Positions 1-9,649 of a DNA stretch of 64,000 nucleotides are shown one piece after another (positions within the stretch are counted from its first letter, which is position 1; each line of letters starts with the position of its first letter). Source of the DNA: Candidatus Accumulibacter contiguus (lineage in GTDB: Bacteria > Pseudomonadota > Gammaproteobacteria > Burkholderiales > Rhodocyclaceae); the NCBI RefSeq assembly GCF_012940005.1, contig NZ_SPMX01000006.1, positions 214,180 through 278,179 of the forward strand. The letters run 5' to 3'. A program made the position numbers and the translations under genes. The notes under the pieces were generated by a model that worked only from the letters and a program-made list of their open reading frames with translations, was not told the origin of the DNA and did not search any database.

Positions 1-537
1 TTTCCCTTGCTGGCGGTACTCGGGCTCGGCCAGGCCTTGCCCCGCGGCGAGGACGTGCTCTCCGGCGGCATGCCCAGCTACGGGGTCTATGCAAGCAGCG
101 ATGGCCGCTACTTGGCGGTCAGTGCGATGGAACCGAAGTTCTGGGAGATGCTGTGCACGGCCATCGACCGCCCGGACCTCAAGCCTTTCGCTTTCGCGAC
201 CGGCGCCGAAGGCCAGCGCATCCGCCACGAACTCGAAGCCGCTTTCGCAAAGCGCAGCTTCGCCGCATGGACGGCGCTGTTCGAGCGCGTCGATTGCTGC
301 GTCACGCCGGTGCTGCGTTTCGAGGAGAGCCTGCAGAACGAACAGTTGCAGGCGCGCGGAATGATCGTCGAGGTCGCCGGCGTCAAGCAGTTCGCACCGC
401 CCTTCAAGATCAGTGAACTGCCTTTTGCAGCCCGTCTGCCGCCACCGGGTGCCGGCGAGCACAGCGAGGAGATTCTGCGCGAGAACGGTTTCAGCGCCGA
501 CGAGATCGCCGGCTTGCGCGCGCAGAAGGTGATCTGA
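1..537 (+). CDS. CaiB/BaiF family CoA-transferase, C-terminal part
   Basis: The frame is open from the first base, so the start lies outside the window; 178 codons remain and end in TGA. The visible part matches the C-terminal half of class III CoA-transferases (formyl-CoA transferase, alpha-methylacyl-CoA racemase and relatives): a SYGVYASSDGRYLAVSAMEP segment followed by the domain-swapped C-terminal region with CVTPVLRFEE. These enzymes move CoA between carboxylic acids or racemise 2-methylacyl-CoAs in the cytoplasm. The catalytic aspartate lies in the missing N-terminal part, so the substrate cannot be read here. The gene converges on the DUF4157 gene with a 63-base gap. Confidence 0.85.
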   Translation, partial: FPLLAVLGLGQALPRGEDVLSGGMPSYGVYASSDGRYLAVSAMEPKFWEMLCTAIDRPDLKPFAFATGAEGQRIRHELEAAFAKRSFAAWTALFERVDCCVTPVLRFEESLQNEQLQARGMIVEVAGVKQFAPPFKISELPFAARLPPPGAGEHSEEILRENGFSADEIAGLRAQKVI

Positions 538-600
538 GAGGCATCCATTTCAAGGCAGGAGCGGAGCTTGGTCCGGTGAAATCGAGTGCGGTGACACCAA

Positions 601-1863
601 TCAAGCCGGCGGCGTGCAACGCACCCGCGGAGTGCCTGTGCCCATCAACGCAGCCGCGAGTTCGTCGTAGCAGTGGGCGTTCACGTAGGCACCGCCCGGA
701 CCCGCCGCCGTCCGGTCGCGGATTTCGCCGCGCTCGGGGGGGTTGTTGCGGCCCCAAAGGATGTGCACCGACTCGTGCAGGACGACGGCCGAGCGACTGT
801 CGTCGTCGGCGATTTCATCCCAGAAACCGGGGCAAAGAACCATACTGCCGCTGCCACGACGCGACCAGGCGAACGCCTCGCAGTTGGGCACGCGGGCGCG
901 GGCTATCGAAGCCGGGTCACCGGCGCAGACGTACTGGATCGGCTGCGCCAGCAGTCCCGCGACCAGCGAATAACGGCGAGCAAGAATTCGTAGCTCTTCG
1001 CCGAGCGCGGTGTCGTGGTCGGGCCGCACGCGGCCGGTGAGCCGGTTCAGGAAACCGCCGCGCACTTCGGGCGGTAGCCCAAAGCGCGCTTCGAAGGCGG
1101 CCAGCGTCTCTGCCGCCGGCGGCTGCGCGCCGAGCAGCGCGGCGGCGTTGGCGGCGATCTCGGCGGCTCGGGAATCGACCGTGGCCAGCGCCAGGCGTGC
1201 GTCGTCCGGAGCGCTGTTGACCCCATCCGGGCAATTCGACCAACTGGCGACGCTGCGCAGCAGGCGCGGCAAACCCGCCGCGCGGCCCTGAACCACGTGC
1301 GCCAGCTCGTGCGCAAGCAAGGCGCGCCCCGAGTCAGTGGCCGGGCGATACTGACCGTCGGCGAACACCAGGTGCTCTCCCGCAGTGTACGCCAGCGCGT
1401 TGACGGCGCGTGCCGAGCGCGCGGCGACCGCATCCGTGTGCACCCGCACCGCGGCCAGGTCGTGGCCAAAGCGCGGCTCCATCCAGGCTCGCAGCTCACC
1501 GTCCAGCGGCGTGCCGGGCGAGCGTAGAACTTCCCCGACAGCCTCAGCAGCGGCCGGCCCAGGCAGCGCCGGTATCGCCGCGTTCGCCGCGTTCGCCGCA
1601 CTCGTCGCGTCCGGAACGGCGCGGCGCAGGACGCGCTCCGCCATTCGGTCGGCTTCGCGCTCCAGTGCATCCCCAGGCTGGCTCAGCGGCAGGCCTGGCG
1701 GTAAGCGACCGGCACAGCGGGGGCAGCTGCCGCCACAGGCACAGGCCGTCCGGCGCAGCAACGGCGCGGCGAAGTCCGCGCGCCGCCCGTCTGATGGCAC
1801 GAGGGATTTCCCCCGCATAGCAGGGTCGCGCCCGGCTGAACGTAAGACTGGTTGCCGCAGCAT
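601..1863 (-). CDS. DUF4157 (eCIS-core) protein with C-terminal M35-like metallopeptidase domain
   Basis: A protein of 420 residues; the ATG is preceded by GGAG about 8 bases upstream. Residues about 60-195 form a DUF4157 domain: GDALEREADRMAERVLRR, then RFGHDLAAVRVHTD and the zinc motif HELAHVVQ (HExxH at 185-189). DUF4157 proteins are often cargo or companions of extracellular contractile injection systems. The C-terminal part has a second HExxH (HESVH, 363-367) followed by AYVNAHCYDELA, which resembles the third-ligand Asp region (Asp400) of aspzincin M35 peptidases. There is a Cys-rich CACGGSCPRC near residue 41 and an Ala/Asn repeat near 88-96. No signal peptide is evident and no injection-system genes are in the window. 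The DUF4157 call is firm; the M35 assignment is inferred from motif spacing. Confidence 0.8.
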   Translation of the reverse strand: MLRQPVLRSAGRDPAMRGKSLVPSDGRRADFAAPLLRRTACACGGSCPRCAGRLPPGLPLSQPGDALEREADRMAERVLRRAVPDATSAANAANAAIPALPGPAAAEAVGEVLRSPGTPLDGELRAWMEPRFGHDLAAVRVHTDAVAARSARAVNALAYTAGEHLVFADGQYRPATDSGRALLAHELAHVVQGRAAGLPRLLRSVASWSNCPDGVNSAPDDARLALATVDSRAAEIAANAAALLGAQPPAAETLAAFEARFGLPPEVRGGFLNRLTGRVRPDHDTALGEELRILARRYSLVAGLLAQPIQYVCAGDPASIARARVPNCEAFAWSRRGSGSMVLCPGFWDEIADDDSRSAVVLHESVHILWGRNNPPERGEIRDRTAAGPGGAYVNAHCYDELAAALMGTGTPRVRCTPPA

Positions 1864-2556
1864 GACTTATCTCCGTAGTCGGCTATTAAGGATAGGAAAT
1901 CCAACGGCGCCATGAAAAGTATATGAGCCTCCGTCAAGGGGCGTCAATCTCTAATTGGGTCCCATGAACCCCTGAAAAGTCATCCGAATCCCGCCCGGCT
2001 CAGCGCCTGTGGCACGAGTCCTCCCACGACGGGCGATGTCAACTCGTCTTGCTTCAGTCTGGACCTTTGCGCATGGCTACTTCCATCCAGCACCTACCAG
2101 GCGACGCGCTGATCGAATTCGTGCTCAGGCGCCGATTGAGCCTGGGGATCGTCCTCGCCCACGGTGGCGCCCTGCATCTCCCAGAGCGAGGGCGCACGGG
2201 CGGGCATCGGGGTAATGGTGATGCCATCTATTGGAGACGGGAACGATTGTTCACTTGCGAAGCGAATGTCCGCTGAGGGCGCAGGACGGGTCATCCGACG
2301 CTCCCAAGGCTCGATGACCGCTGTGGGTCGGTGGCAGCCAGTAGCCTACGAAATCTGAACGACCGCTTCCAGTCTGATCCGGCCATTGCGATCGGCCATT
2401 CGGCGAGTACGAGCAGCGCCTTCTCAATCGAGGGTGCTGGGAAGGTCCATCCGAGCTGGGCGAGGCAAGAAAGATCTTGTCGGAATTCTTTACACCCCCC
2501 ACTCCCCAGGTCATGGCTGGGAAAGAAAACGCCATTAAATAAAAATATTCTATTGC
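1864..2556. other. Intergenic region without a convincing gene
   Basis: Nearly 700 bases between the DUF4157 gene start and the sigma-54 promoter. Short open frames exist on both strands but none has a ribosome site, family motif or sensible composition. Bases about 2310-2410 contain short imperfect repeats of a GACCGCT-type motif (GACCGCTGTGGGTCGG, then GAACGACCGCTTCCAG) and a GGCCATTGCGATCGGCC partial palindrome. That is the appearance of a dispersed intergenic repeat, but copy number cannot be judged from one window. Confidence 0.5.
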
Positions 2557-2572
2557 TGGCACATCAATTGCT
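2557..2572 (+). promoter_or_regulatory. Sigma-54 (-24/-12) promoter of the PEP-CTERM gene
   Basis: TGGCAC at 2557-2562, a five-base spacer, then TTGCT at 2568-2572 is an exact match to the RpoN consensus TGGCAC-N5-TTGCW. It sits in an AT-rich patch 75 bases before the ATG at 2648, giving an untranslated leader of roughly 65 bases. PEP-CTERM genes in floc-forming betaproteobacteria are known to depend on RpoN with the PrsK/PrsR two-component pair, so the placement fits. No activator site was identified upstream. Confidence 0.85.
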
Positions 2573-2647
2573 TTAATGACGTCAGGCCACGGCGGCCCAA
2601 TTCACAACCTCTACCCATCCAAGATTCATCCTTTTGAAGGACAACTC

Positions 2648-3244
2648 ATGAAAACCCTCAATTCAAGAACAATCATCGCCACCGCTTTCGTGACTTGCAT
2701 GGGACTGGCCTCGACGGCCCAGTCTGCCGTACTGACCTTCGAGGGCATTCCTGGCGGGACTGGAATCAATTTCAGCAGTTCGGCCGAGGCCGGCTTCGAC
2801 CTGGTAGTGAACGGCCTCTTCCTTGATGCTAGCGGTAACGGTGCTGGCGGCAGCGCCAACGAACTCGAAGGCCTTGCCGGCAATCCCTCTACAGGCAATC
2901 TCGATGTCAAGCGGACCGGCGGTGGAACATTCAAGTTCACCTCGATCGACGTCGAACTGGAATATCCATCGCCCGCCACCGTGACGCTGAGGGGATACCT
3001 TGGCGGAATCCTCCAGGCCACGGATATTCTGGTCGCCAGCGGCGGCTATACCACCAGTCCGGCGGTCAATCTGGCCGGCGTGATTATTGACGAAATCGTG
3101 GTGACCGGACAACGCGACTTTAACGGTGGTACGGCTTTCGACAACCTCAGACTCGAAAATGTGATCCCGCTGCCCGGAACCTTGGCCTTACTGGCGCCGT
3201 CGCTGCTCGGGCTGGCCTGTGTCCGGCGGCGTCCTCAGCAGTAA
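2648..3244 (+). CDS. PEP-CTERM (VPLPA-type) sorting-domain surface protein
   Basis: A secreted protein of 198 residues. The ATG at 2648 is chosen because GAAGGA lies 7 bases upstream and the first residues form a signal peptide ending near AQSA (about residue 26). An upstream in-frame start would bury that signal. The mature part is Gly/Ser/Thr-rich beta-type sequence with few cysteines. The C terminus has a sorting signal: IPLPGTLALLAPSLLGL followed by an Arg-rich tail (CVRRR). Family knowledge says such tails are cut by an exosortase and the proteins are exported with exopolysaccharide. No exosortase gene is in the window. Transcription is probably from the sigma-54 promoter directly upstream. 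Confidence 0.85.
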   Translation: MKTLNSRTIIATAFVTCMGLASTAQSAVLTFEGIPGGTGINFSSSAEAGFDLVVNGLFLDASGNGAGGSANELEGLAGNPSTGNLDVKRTGGGTFKFTSIDVELEYPSPATVTLRGYLGGILQATDILVASGGYTTSPAVNLAGVIIDEIVVTGQRDFNGGTAFDNLRLENVIPLPGTLALLAPSLLGLACVRRRPQQ

Positions 3245-3288
3245 GAGCGGCGACAGACCCTTTGTCACTACTCCGCTAGCGCCGCAGC

Positions 3289-3314
3289 CCTGCCCCGACC
3301 CAGTCCGGGGCAGG
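3289..3314. terminator. Hairpin between converging genes
   Basis: CCTGCCCCG (3289-3297) pairs with CGGGGCAGG (3306-3314) across an 8-base loop, a perfect 9-bp GC-rich stem. There is no U-tract on either side, so it is a weak candidate for bidirectional termination between the PEP-CTERM gene and mobA. Confidence 0.4.
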
Positions 3315-3386
3315 CACCCATCGCGCAGGTAAATTGCCGGAGGCGCAGGTGCCTGGAATGATGTTCACGGCACGCCGACACGCGGA

Positions 3387-3998
3387 CTATCCGGCACCAG
3401 ACCCCTCGACGCGATCCAGTTCCTCGCGGCTGTTGATGTTCTCGAAAGCCTCGGCCTGGTCATCAAAAGCCACCTCGACCACCTGCAGCTTCGCGTGCCA
3501 GCGATCGACGCGGCGCCCACCGCTTTCCAGGTATTCGCTCAACGACGGCAGGACATCACGCCGGCACAGGCAGAATACCGGTTGCGGCTGGTCGAGGGTG
3601 CGGGCGACGGCGAGATTGGCGCCGCTCGCGGTCAGGGCCTGCAGCAGGCGAAGAACCAGATCGTCCGGCAGGAACGGTGCGTCGCAGGGAGCGGTGGCCA
3701 ACAGCGAGTGCGTCGCCGCCATCAGCGCGGCGTGCACACCGGCCAGCGGACCAGCGAAACCGGGGATCTGGTCGGAAAGGACGCGGTGGCCGAAAACGGC
3801 GTAGCGATCGCCGTTCTGATTGGTGTTGATCAGCAGTTCGTCGACCTGCGGACCAAAGCGCTCGATGACCCAGGCCAGCAGCGGCCGCCCGCGCAGTTCC
3901 TGCAGTCCCTTGTCCACGCCGCCCATGCGGCGACCGCGCCCGCCCGCGAGAATGACGCCGGTGATGCGCACGGCTTCATCAGGCAGGTCTTCTCTCAC
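3387..3998 (-). CDS. mobA: Molybdenum cofactor guanylyltransferase MobA
   Basis: A 203-residue enzyme that joins GMP from GTP to Mo-molybdopterin, giving the bis-MGD cofactor in the cytoplasm. The nucleotide-binding signature [15 protein letters not shown] lies near the N terminus, followed by [18 protein letters not shown] and the metal site [11 protein letters not shown], all typical of MobA. The start is taken as GTG at 3998 because its GTGA overlaps the TGA of the GGDEF-EAL gene by four bases, which suggests translational coupling; an upstream extension would only add low-complexity sequence. It is the last gene of the minus-strand signalling operon and stands apart from moaA and moeA at 37-39.6 kb. 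Confidence 0.9.
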   Translation of the reverse strand: MREDLPDEAVRITGVILAGGRGRRMGGVDKGLQELRGRPLLAWVIERFGPQVDELLINTNQNGDRYAVFGHRVLSDQIPGFAGPLAGVHAALMAATHSLLATAPCDAPFLPDDLVLRLLQALTASGANLAVARTLDQPQPVFCLCRRDVLPSLSEYLESGGRRVDRWHAKLQVVEVAFDDQAEAFENINSREELDRVEGSGAG

Positions 3999-6900
3999 GG
4001 GTGTGCGGCTGAAAAAGCCTGTCGATGAGCCGCTTGCTGCCTGCTTGCCAGCTCGGCGAACTGCGCTGCCGGCACCGGTCGACTGCAGAGAAAGCCTTGA
4101 TAGGCGTGGCAACCCTGCGCCAGCAGAAAATCCCGCTGCGCCGCGGTTTCCACGCCTTCGGCGAGAACCCGGAGGTTGAGGCCGCGCGCCATGCCGATGA
4201 TGGCGCTGGCAATCTGCATGTCGTCCGGGTCGTCGGGAATGTCGCGGACGAAGCTCCTGTCGATTTTCAGTTCGTCGATCGGGAAACGTTTCAGGTAGGC
4301 CAGCGACGAGTAGCCGGTACCGAAATCATCGATCGACAGGCCCAGTCCCAGCGACTTCAGGGCATGCATCATCGCCAGCGCCTGCTCCCCCTGTTCCATG
4401 ATCATGCTTTCGGTCAGCTCCAGCGTCAGTTGCGCGGCCGGCAAACCGCTTTCCTGGAGGATCATCGCCACACGCGCTGGCAGTTCCGTCTGCTTCATCT
4501 GGCGAACCGACAGGTTGACCGCCATCACCAGCGCGGGCAGGCCGGCGTCGCACCAGGCGCGGGCCTGGCGGCAGGCCTGCCGCAGCACCCATTCACCGAG
4601 CGGCACGATGAGGCCGGTCTCCTCCGCCAGCGGAATGAAGCTGGCCGGTGAAACCAGGCCCTGTTCGGGGTCCCGCCAGCGTACCAGCGCTTCGCAGCCG
4701 ATCAGGGCGCTGCTGGCAAGATCGATCTGGGGCTGGAAATGCAACTCGAATTGGCCCTGGTTCAGCGCCCGGCGCAGGCGGACCTCCATGGCGAGTCGCT
4801 GATTGGCCACCAGGGTCAGCGCCGGTGTGTAGAAGCTGTAGGCACTGCGGCCGGATTCCTTGGCCTGATACAAGGCCGTGTCGGCGTGCTGGATCAGCTC
4901 CGTCACCGAGGTGGCGTCATCCGGGAACAGGCTGATCCCGATGCTCGATCCGACGAACACCTCCTGGCCCACGGACAGTTTGAAAGGCTCGGCGAGCAGT
5001 TCGATCACCGATTGTGCCACGCCCGCGGCATGTTCCGGGAGGAGCACCTGTTCCAGCACCAGCAGAAACTCGTCGCCACCCAGACGCGCCAGCGTGTCTT
5101 CGTCGCGCAGGCGCATACACAGTCGTTGCGCCAGGGCGGCAAGCAATTCGTCACCGACGGGATGACCCAGACTGTCGTTGACCGTCTTGAAGCGGTCGAG
5201 ATCGATATACAGGGCGGCGACACGGTAGCCGTGCCGCGCGGCGCGTTCGATCGCATGCTGCAGGCGCGATTGCGCGAGCAGGCGGTTGGGCAGATCAGTG
5301 AGCGGATCGTAATGGGCCAGATGCTCGAGGCGATCCTGCGATTTCTTGATCTGGCTGATGTCGGTGAACACGCCGACATAGTTGGCGGCTTCTCCCTGGG
5401 CATCGCGAACGCTGCTGATGGTCAGCCATTGCGGGTAGATTTCGCCATTCTTGCGCCGGTTCCAGAGTTCGCCCTGCCAGTGGCCGGTCTGGCGCAGACT
5501 CGCCCACAGCGATTGATAGAAGGCGCGCTCGTGGTGGCCGGACTTCATTAGCGAGGGATTGCGGTCCAGCACCTCGGCCTCGGCGTAACCGGTGATCTCA
5601 CTGAAGGCACGATTGACGGCAACGATGCGTGGGGTCAGGTCGGTGATCAACACGCCGTCACGGGTGTTTTCGAAAACTGCTGCGGATTGCCGCAAGGAAT
5701 TGCTGGCACGCACCTTTTGCACTGCCAGGCTGGTGATGCGGGCGAACTCCTCGATCAGCCCGAGTTCGGCGGAAGACGGTTCGCGCGGTGCGGCATAATA
5801 GATGCCGAAGGTTCCCAGCACGCGTCCGGTTTCATCCTTGAAGGGCAGCGACCAGCAGGCGTGCACGCCGGCACGCCGGGTCAACTCCAGATATGCCGCC
5901 CAATACGGGTGGCGGTCGATGTCGGCGACGATCACTGGCTCGCCCAGGCAGGCCGCCGTGCCGCAGGAGCCATTCCCCTCGGCGGCTTCCAGTCCGTCCA
6001 CCGCCGCATTGAAGAAGGCCGGCAGGCTTGGCGCCGCAGCGTTGTACAGGCGGCCGTCGCGCGCATCGAGCAACAGGATCGAGACGCGCATCGCCGCTGC
6101 AATCGCTTCCAGGCGGCGAGCAATGTCGTGCAGGATGTCCGGCAACGGCCGATTGGCCAGGATCTGGTCGAGCACCGCGTTGCGTGCCAGTTGCACCGCC
6201 TCAGCCAGCTTCTGCTCGCTGACATCGAGCCAGGCGCCGACGACTTCCTGCGGGCGGCCCTGGGTGTCGCGCAGCAGGCGTAGTTCGTCGCGCAGCCAGA
6301 TCACCTCGCCGGCGCCGTTGAAGAACCGGTAGTCATGGACATGGTGGTCTCGGGCAGACAACAGCGCGTGCCCGGCCAGCGCCGCCAGGCGATCATCGGG
6401 ATAGAGATGGGAGTACCACCACTGCGGAGCCAGGGCCTCTGCCGGCGGGTACCCCAACAGGCGAGTGATGTTGTCGCTGACCCATACCAGTCGCTGCGTC
6501 CCGGCCTCGACCCGCAGACTGTAGAGGATCGTCGGGCTGGTCTCGAGCAGGTGCGAGAGACGCTGACTGGTGTCGTGCAGGCGCGCGCTTTCGCGCGCCA
6601 GCGCCGCCTGGCGCTCGACCCTTTCAATGGTGGCGACGAGTTCGTGCAGATAGCCCGCGTGCTTGGCCAGGCAATCGTCCGCCCCAAGATGCAGGGCGCT
6701 GGCGGCAACATCCTCGCTGCCCTGGCCGGTGACCAGGACAATCGGGATGGACAGGCCGCGTTCTGCGCGCAGCACATTGGTCAGTTCGAGACCGTCCATG
6801 CCGGGCAAGCGGTAGTCGATCAGCAGCACGTCCCACTCGGCCGCCTCGGCGGCGCTGCACGGCAGTTGCGACAGCGCTTCCTCGGCGTTGCCCAGCGCGC

Positions 6901-7387
6901 TCAGCTGGATATGGGGTGCGTGCTGGACGAGATGACGGCGCAGCAGGTCCACGTCGAAGCGGGCGTGTTCGACGTAGAGCACGCGCAGCCGGTGACTGCG
7001 GCGCCTGACGCCGTCGCGGAAGCGGGTCAGTGCGGTCGCCAGGGTGCGCGGCAGACGCTTCCGGTAGTCGTCGCGCTTGACCAGATAATCGTCGGCCCCG
7101 GCCTTGAGTGCGCGCACGGCCGCCTGCGGGTCGCCCGAGCCGGTGAGGATGACCACGGCCAGCGGCAGCTCGCGTTCGCGAACCCAGGACAGCGCCTCCA
7201 GGCCAGAGCCATCGGGCAGCGAAAGATCGGCGAGCAGCAGGTCGAACGGCGCGCCACTGGTCAGCCTGGCAACCCCCTCGCTGAGCGTCGGCGCCACCTC
7301 GATCTCGAATTCCGGCGCCGATCTGGCGAGCGCACGCCGGACCAGGTCGACGTCGCTGGCGCAGTCCTCGATGTAGAGCACCCGCAT
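3995..7387 (-). CDS. REC-REC-PAS-GAF-PAS-GGDEF-EAL cyclic-di-GMP signalling protein
   Basis: A cytoplasmic protein of 1130 residues. Domains in order: receiver 1 (about 1-115, acceptor Asp in [11 protein letters not shown]), receiver 2 (about 133-255, LLIDYRLPG), PAS (275-390), GAF (415-560), PAS (565-680), GGDEF (690-850) and EAL (865-1115). The diguanylate cyclase site GGDEF is intact (about 770-774) and is preceded at the right distance by an RxxD inhibitory site (RDED). The EAL domain keeps [24 protein letters not shown] and the Asp-rich metal region, so both activities look possible. The ATG at 7387 has GAGG nearby and follows the upstream response regulator by 5 bases; mobA overlaps its end by 4. 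It is probably the output of the kinase operon and would set c-di-GMP levels, which commonly govern exopolysaccharide. Confidence 0.92.
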   Translation of the reverse strand: MRVLYIEDCASDVDLVRRALARSAPEFEIEVAPTLSEGVARLTSGAPFDLLLADLSLPDGSGLEALSWVRERELPLAVVILTGSGDPQAAVRALKAGADDYLVKRDDYRKRLPRTLATALTRFRDGVRRRSHRLRVLYVEHARFDVDLLRRHLVQHAPHIQLSALGNAEEALSQLPCSAAEAAEWDVLLIDYRLPGMDGLELTNVLRAERGLSIPIVLVTGQGSEDVAASALHLGADDCLAKHAGYLHELVATIERVERQAALARESARLHDTSQRLSHLLETSPTILYSLRVEAGTQRLVWVSDNITRLLGYPPAEALAPQWWYSHLYPDDRLAALAGHALLSARDHHVHDYRFFNGAGEVIWLRDELRLLRDTQGRPQEVVGAWLDVSEQKLAEAVQLARNAVLDQILANRPLPDILHDIARRLEAIAAAMRVSILLLDARDGRLYNAAAPSLPAFFNAAVDGLEAAEGNGSCGTAACLGEPVIVADIDRHPYWAAYLELTRRAGVHACWSLPFKDETGRVLGTFGIYYAAPREPSSAELGLIEEFARITSLAVQKVRASNSLRQSAAVFENTRDGVLITDLTPRIVAVNRAFSEITGYAEAEVLDRNPSLMKSGHHERAFYQSLWASLRQTGHWQGELWNRRKNGEIYPQWLTISSVRDAQGEAANYVGVFTDISQIKKSQDRLEHLAHYDPLTDLPNRLLAQSRLQHAIERAARHGYRVAALYIDLDRFKTVNDSLGHPVGDELLAALAQRLCMRLRDEDTLARLGGDEFLLVLEQVLLPEHAAGVAQSVIELLAEPFKLSVGQEVFVGSSIGISLFPDDATSVTELIQHADTALYQAKESGRSAYSFYTPALTLVANQRLAMEVRLRRALNQGQFELHFQPQIDLASSALIGCEALVRWRDPEQGLVSPASFIPLAEETGLIVPLGEWVLRQACRQARAWCDAGLPALVMAVNLSVRQMKQTELPARVAMILQESGLPAAQLTLELTESMIMEQGEQALAMMHALKSLGLGLSIDDFGTGYSSLAYLKRFPIDELKIDRSFVRDIPDDPDDMQIASAIIGMARGLNLRVLAEGVETAAQRDFLLAQGCHAYQGFLCSRPVPAAQFAELASRQQAAHRQAFSAAHP

Positions 7388-7392
7388 CGCAC

Positions 7393-7827
7393 TTACCTCG
7401 GCAGTTCGTTGGTCACGCACCAGTACAGCTCGATCTGCTGGGCCACGTGCATGAACTTCTCGAAATCGACCGGTTTGACGATGTAGGAATTGGCACCAAG
7501 GTCATACGCACCATTGATGTCGCGGTCTTCTTTCGAAGTGGTCAGGATGACCACCGGGATGCGCTGCAGGCCAGGATGGATTTTCAGCTCGCGCAATACC
7601 GTAAGGCCATCGACACGCGGCAGCTTGAGGTCGAGCAGGATCACCGCCGGCTTCAACTCGCCGGCTTCCCAGCGCGGAATCCAGGCCAGTGCCTCCTCGC
7701 CGTCCCGCGCCACCAGCACGGGATTGACGAGTTTGCGGCGGGAAAAGGCACGCATGCTGAGGTCTACATCGACCGGACTGTCTTCGACGAGCAGGATCGG
7801 TGGGTGGCATGCGAAGGAGCTCATCAT
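7393..7827 (-). CDS. Single-domain response regulator (Rcp1-like)
   Basis: A stand-alone receiver of 144 residues with no output domain. The acidic pocket is VEDSPVD, the phosphoacceptor Asp lies in [13 protein letters not shown], and conserved Thr and Lys are in VVILTTSK and SYIVKPVDF. The spacing resembles receivers of the cyanobacterial-phytochrome Rcp1 group that pair with PAS/HisKA kinases. It sits between the kinase gene (52-base gap) and the REC-REC-GGDEF-EAL gene (5-base gap), so it probably relays phosphate from that kinase. A second ATG directly follows the first, leaving one residue of doubt in the start. Confidence 0.9.
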   Translation of the reverse strand: MMSSFACHPPILLVEDSPVDVDLSMRAFSRRKLVNPVLVARDGEEALAWIPRWEAGELKPAVILLDLKLPRVDGLTVLRELKIHPGLQRIPVVILTTSKEDRDINGAYDLGANSYIVKPVDFEKFMHVAQQIELYWCVTNELPR

Positions 7828-7879
7828 TTGCGCCTCGCAGAGCTGCGCAGTGGCCGCTCAAGGATCATGTCATTCTCCT

Positions 7880-9649
7880 TCACTTGGGCAATTGCACGTA
7901 GAAGCTTGCCCCCTGCCCCGGCACGCTTTCCGCCCAGACCCGGCCACCCATGCGTTGCATGGCTTTCTTGACCAGCGCCAGGCCGATGCCCGTACCGGGA
8001 TAGTCTTCCAGTCGGTGCAGACGCTGGAAGATCTCGAATATTCGCTCATGGTACTTCATATCGAAGCCGATACCGCTGTCGCTGATCCACAGCGTCACCG
8101 TCTTTTCATCCTGGCGCGCGCCGATCTCGATGCGCGGCGCCGACCCTTCGAGACTGAACTTGAGTGCATTCTCGATCAGGTTGCGCAACACCAGTTGCAG
8201 CCCCTCAACGTCAGCGCAAACGGCCAGGGGAGGAACCGCCTGGACGACGGCGACGGCACGCGCGGTGATCTCCTCGCGGCGTTCAGCCAGCACGCCAGCC
8301 ACCAGGCTCGGCAGATCCACGTGCGTTCTCTCCAGCTTGCACCGCTCCATGCGCGAGTAGGTCAGCAGATCGTCGATCAGCTCGTGCATGCGCGCAATCC
8401 CGTTGCAGATATTGGCGATGAACAGGCGCCCCTCGTCGTTCAGGCGGTCGCCGTAATCTTCCGCGAGCAGCCGGCTGTAACCCTCGATACCGCGCAGCGG
8501 TGCCTTCAGGTCGTGCGACGTGGAATAGACAAAACTCTCCAGCGACTGGTTGAGCGCAGCGAGTTCGGCAGTACGTTCAGCGACGCGCATTTCCAGCGTC
8601 GCGTTGAGTTCGCGCAAGGCTTCTTCGGCCGCCTTGAGGCGGAGCACCTGACGCTCGATCTCCCGCTCCGCGAGCTTCTGTTCGGTGATGTCGCGGGAGA
8701 TGCCGAAAATGCCGATCACCCGCCCTTCGCCATCCCGCAGAGGCCCCTTGGTTGCGAGGAAAACCCTGGCGCCAACCGCGGTGTCGAGCGCCTCTTCCTG
8801 GGTCAGAATCCTTTCCTGCCGCATCACCTGCCGACCGACCTGCATGAGCATTTCCGCCTGTTCGGCCGGGAATAGATCACGGTCGTCGCGACCCAGCATC
8901 GTCTCGGCAGACTTGCCGACGAAACGACTGGCGGCCCGGTTGAACAGCAGATAACGGCCCTCGTTGTCCTTGGCGAAGATGGCGTCTTCGGTGGATTCGG
9001 CGATGGCGGCCAGCAACTCCAGGGCTTTTTGCCGTTCTTTCAGAGAGCGGCGTTCATCGCCGGTGATCTTGAGGATGATCCCGACGATCAGACACAGAGA
9101 CAGGACCGATCCCAGCAGGCTGAACGTATAGGTCTGTTCGTTGTGGGCGTTCAGGGTTTCGATGTAGCGCCGTGCGGCATGATCGACCCGATCTGTCCGC
9201 CGCTCGAGATCGGCAAAGGCGATGCGCAGCGCCACCAGGCCACGCTGATCGGTCGCAGGGGCCTGCCGCCAGGCCGCCAGGCGGGCACGAAAGGCCTCGG
9301 CGCTACGCCGGAAGGCCTCGGCTTCGACGCCATCCAGGACGCCAAGCTGATCCAGCGATCGTTCGAACGAGAGCACGGACTGTTGCAACAAAGCCAGCCC
9401 GGTGTGCTGGCTGAAGGAAGAACCGGACGTTCCGGCGAGACTGATCTGCAGGAAACCTTTCGCCAGCTCGACCTGGGCTTGCCGGAGTTCCTGAACGTGC
9501 CGGGTCGCCTGCTGCAGGGCCCGGCGTTGCTCATAGTGCAGCCAGCTCAACAAGGCGATGATGCACAGCCCCAGCAGAATGGCGGCGACGATCCGGCCAC
9601 CCGAGCGGCGAGGGCCATCTTGCATGGGCAGGCACATGGCGTCGTTCAT
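7880..9649 (-). CDS. Membrane PAS sensor histidine kinase
   Basis: A kinase of 589 residues. Transmembrane helices lie at about 19-37 and 174-194, enclosing a mainly helical periplasmic sensor of about 135 residues. Then follow PAS (210-325), a coiled coil, HisKA with the phosphorylated His in YSTSHDLKAPLRG (about 379), and HATPase_c with NLIENALKFS, DSGIGF and GTGIGLALVKK. The ATG at 9649 is preferred because ATGA overlaps the stop of the solute-binding gene. That gene pair suggests the binding protein presents a small ligand to the sensor domain. The likely partners are the downstream receiver proteins. The ligand is unknown. Confidence 0.92.
   Translation of the reverse strand: MNDAMCLPMQDGPRRSGGRIVAAILLGLCIIALLSWLHYEQRRALQQATRHVQELRQAQVELAKGFLQISLAGTSGSSFSQHTGLALLQQSVLSFERSLDQLGVLDGVEAEAFRRSAEAFRARLAAWRQAPATDQRGLVALRIAFADLERRTDRVDHAARRYIETLNAHNEQTYTFSLLGSVLSLCLIVGIILKITGDERRSLKERQKALELLAAIAESTEDAIFAKDNEGRYLLFNRAASRFVGKSAETMLGRDDRDLFPAEQAEMLMQVGRQVMRQERILTQEEALDTAVGARVFLATKGPLRDGEGRVIGIFGISRDITEQKLAEREIERQVLRLKAAEEALRELNATLEMRVAERTAELAALNQSLESFVYSTSHDLKAPLRGIEGYSRLLAEDYGDRLNDEGRLFIANICNGIARMHELIDDLLTYSRMERCKLERTHVDLPSLVAGVLAERREEITARAVAVVQAVPPLAVCADVEGLQLVLRNLIENALKFSLEGSAPRIEIGARQDEKTVTLWISDSGIGFDMKYHERIFEIFQRLHRLEDYPGTGIGLALVKKAMQRMGGRVWAESVPGQGASFYVQLPK

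Noticed and set aside
1573..1610. CGTTCGCCGC direct repeats in the DUF4157 gene considered as a regulatory repeat
   Set aside because: They encode an in-frame Ala/Asn linker (ANAANAA) and are explained as coding repeats.
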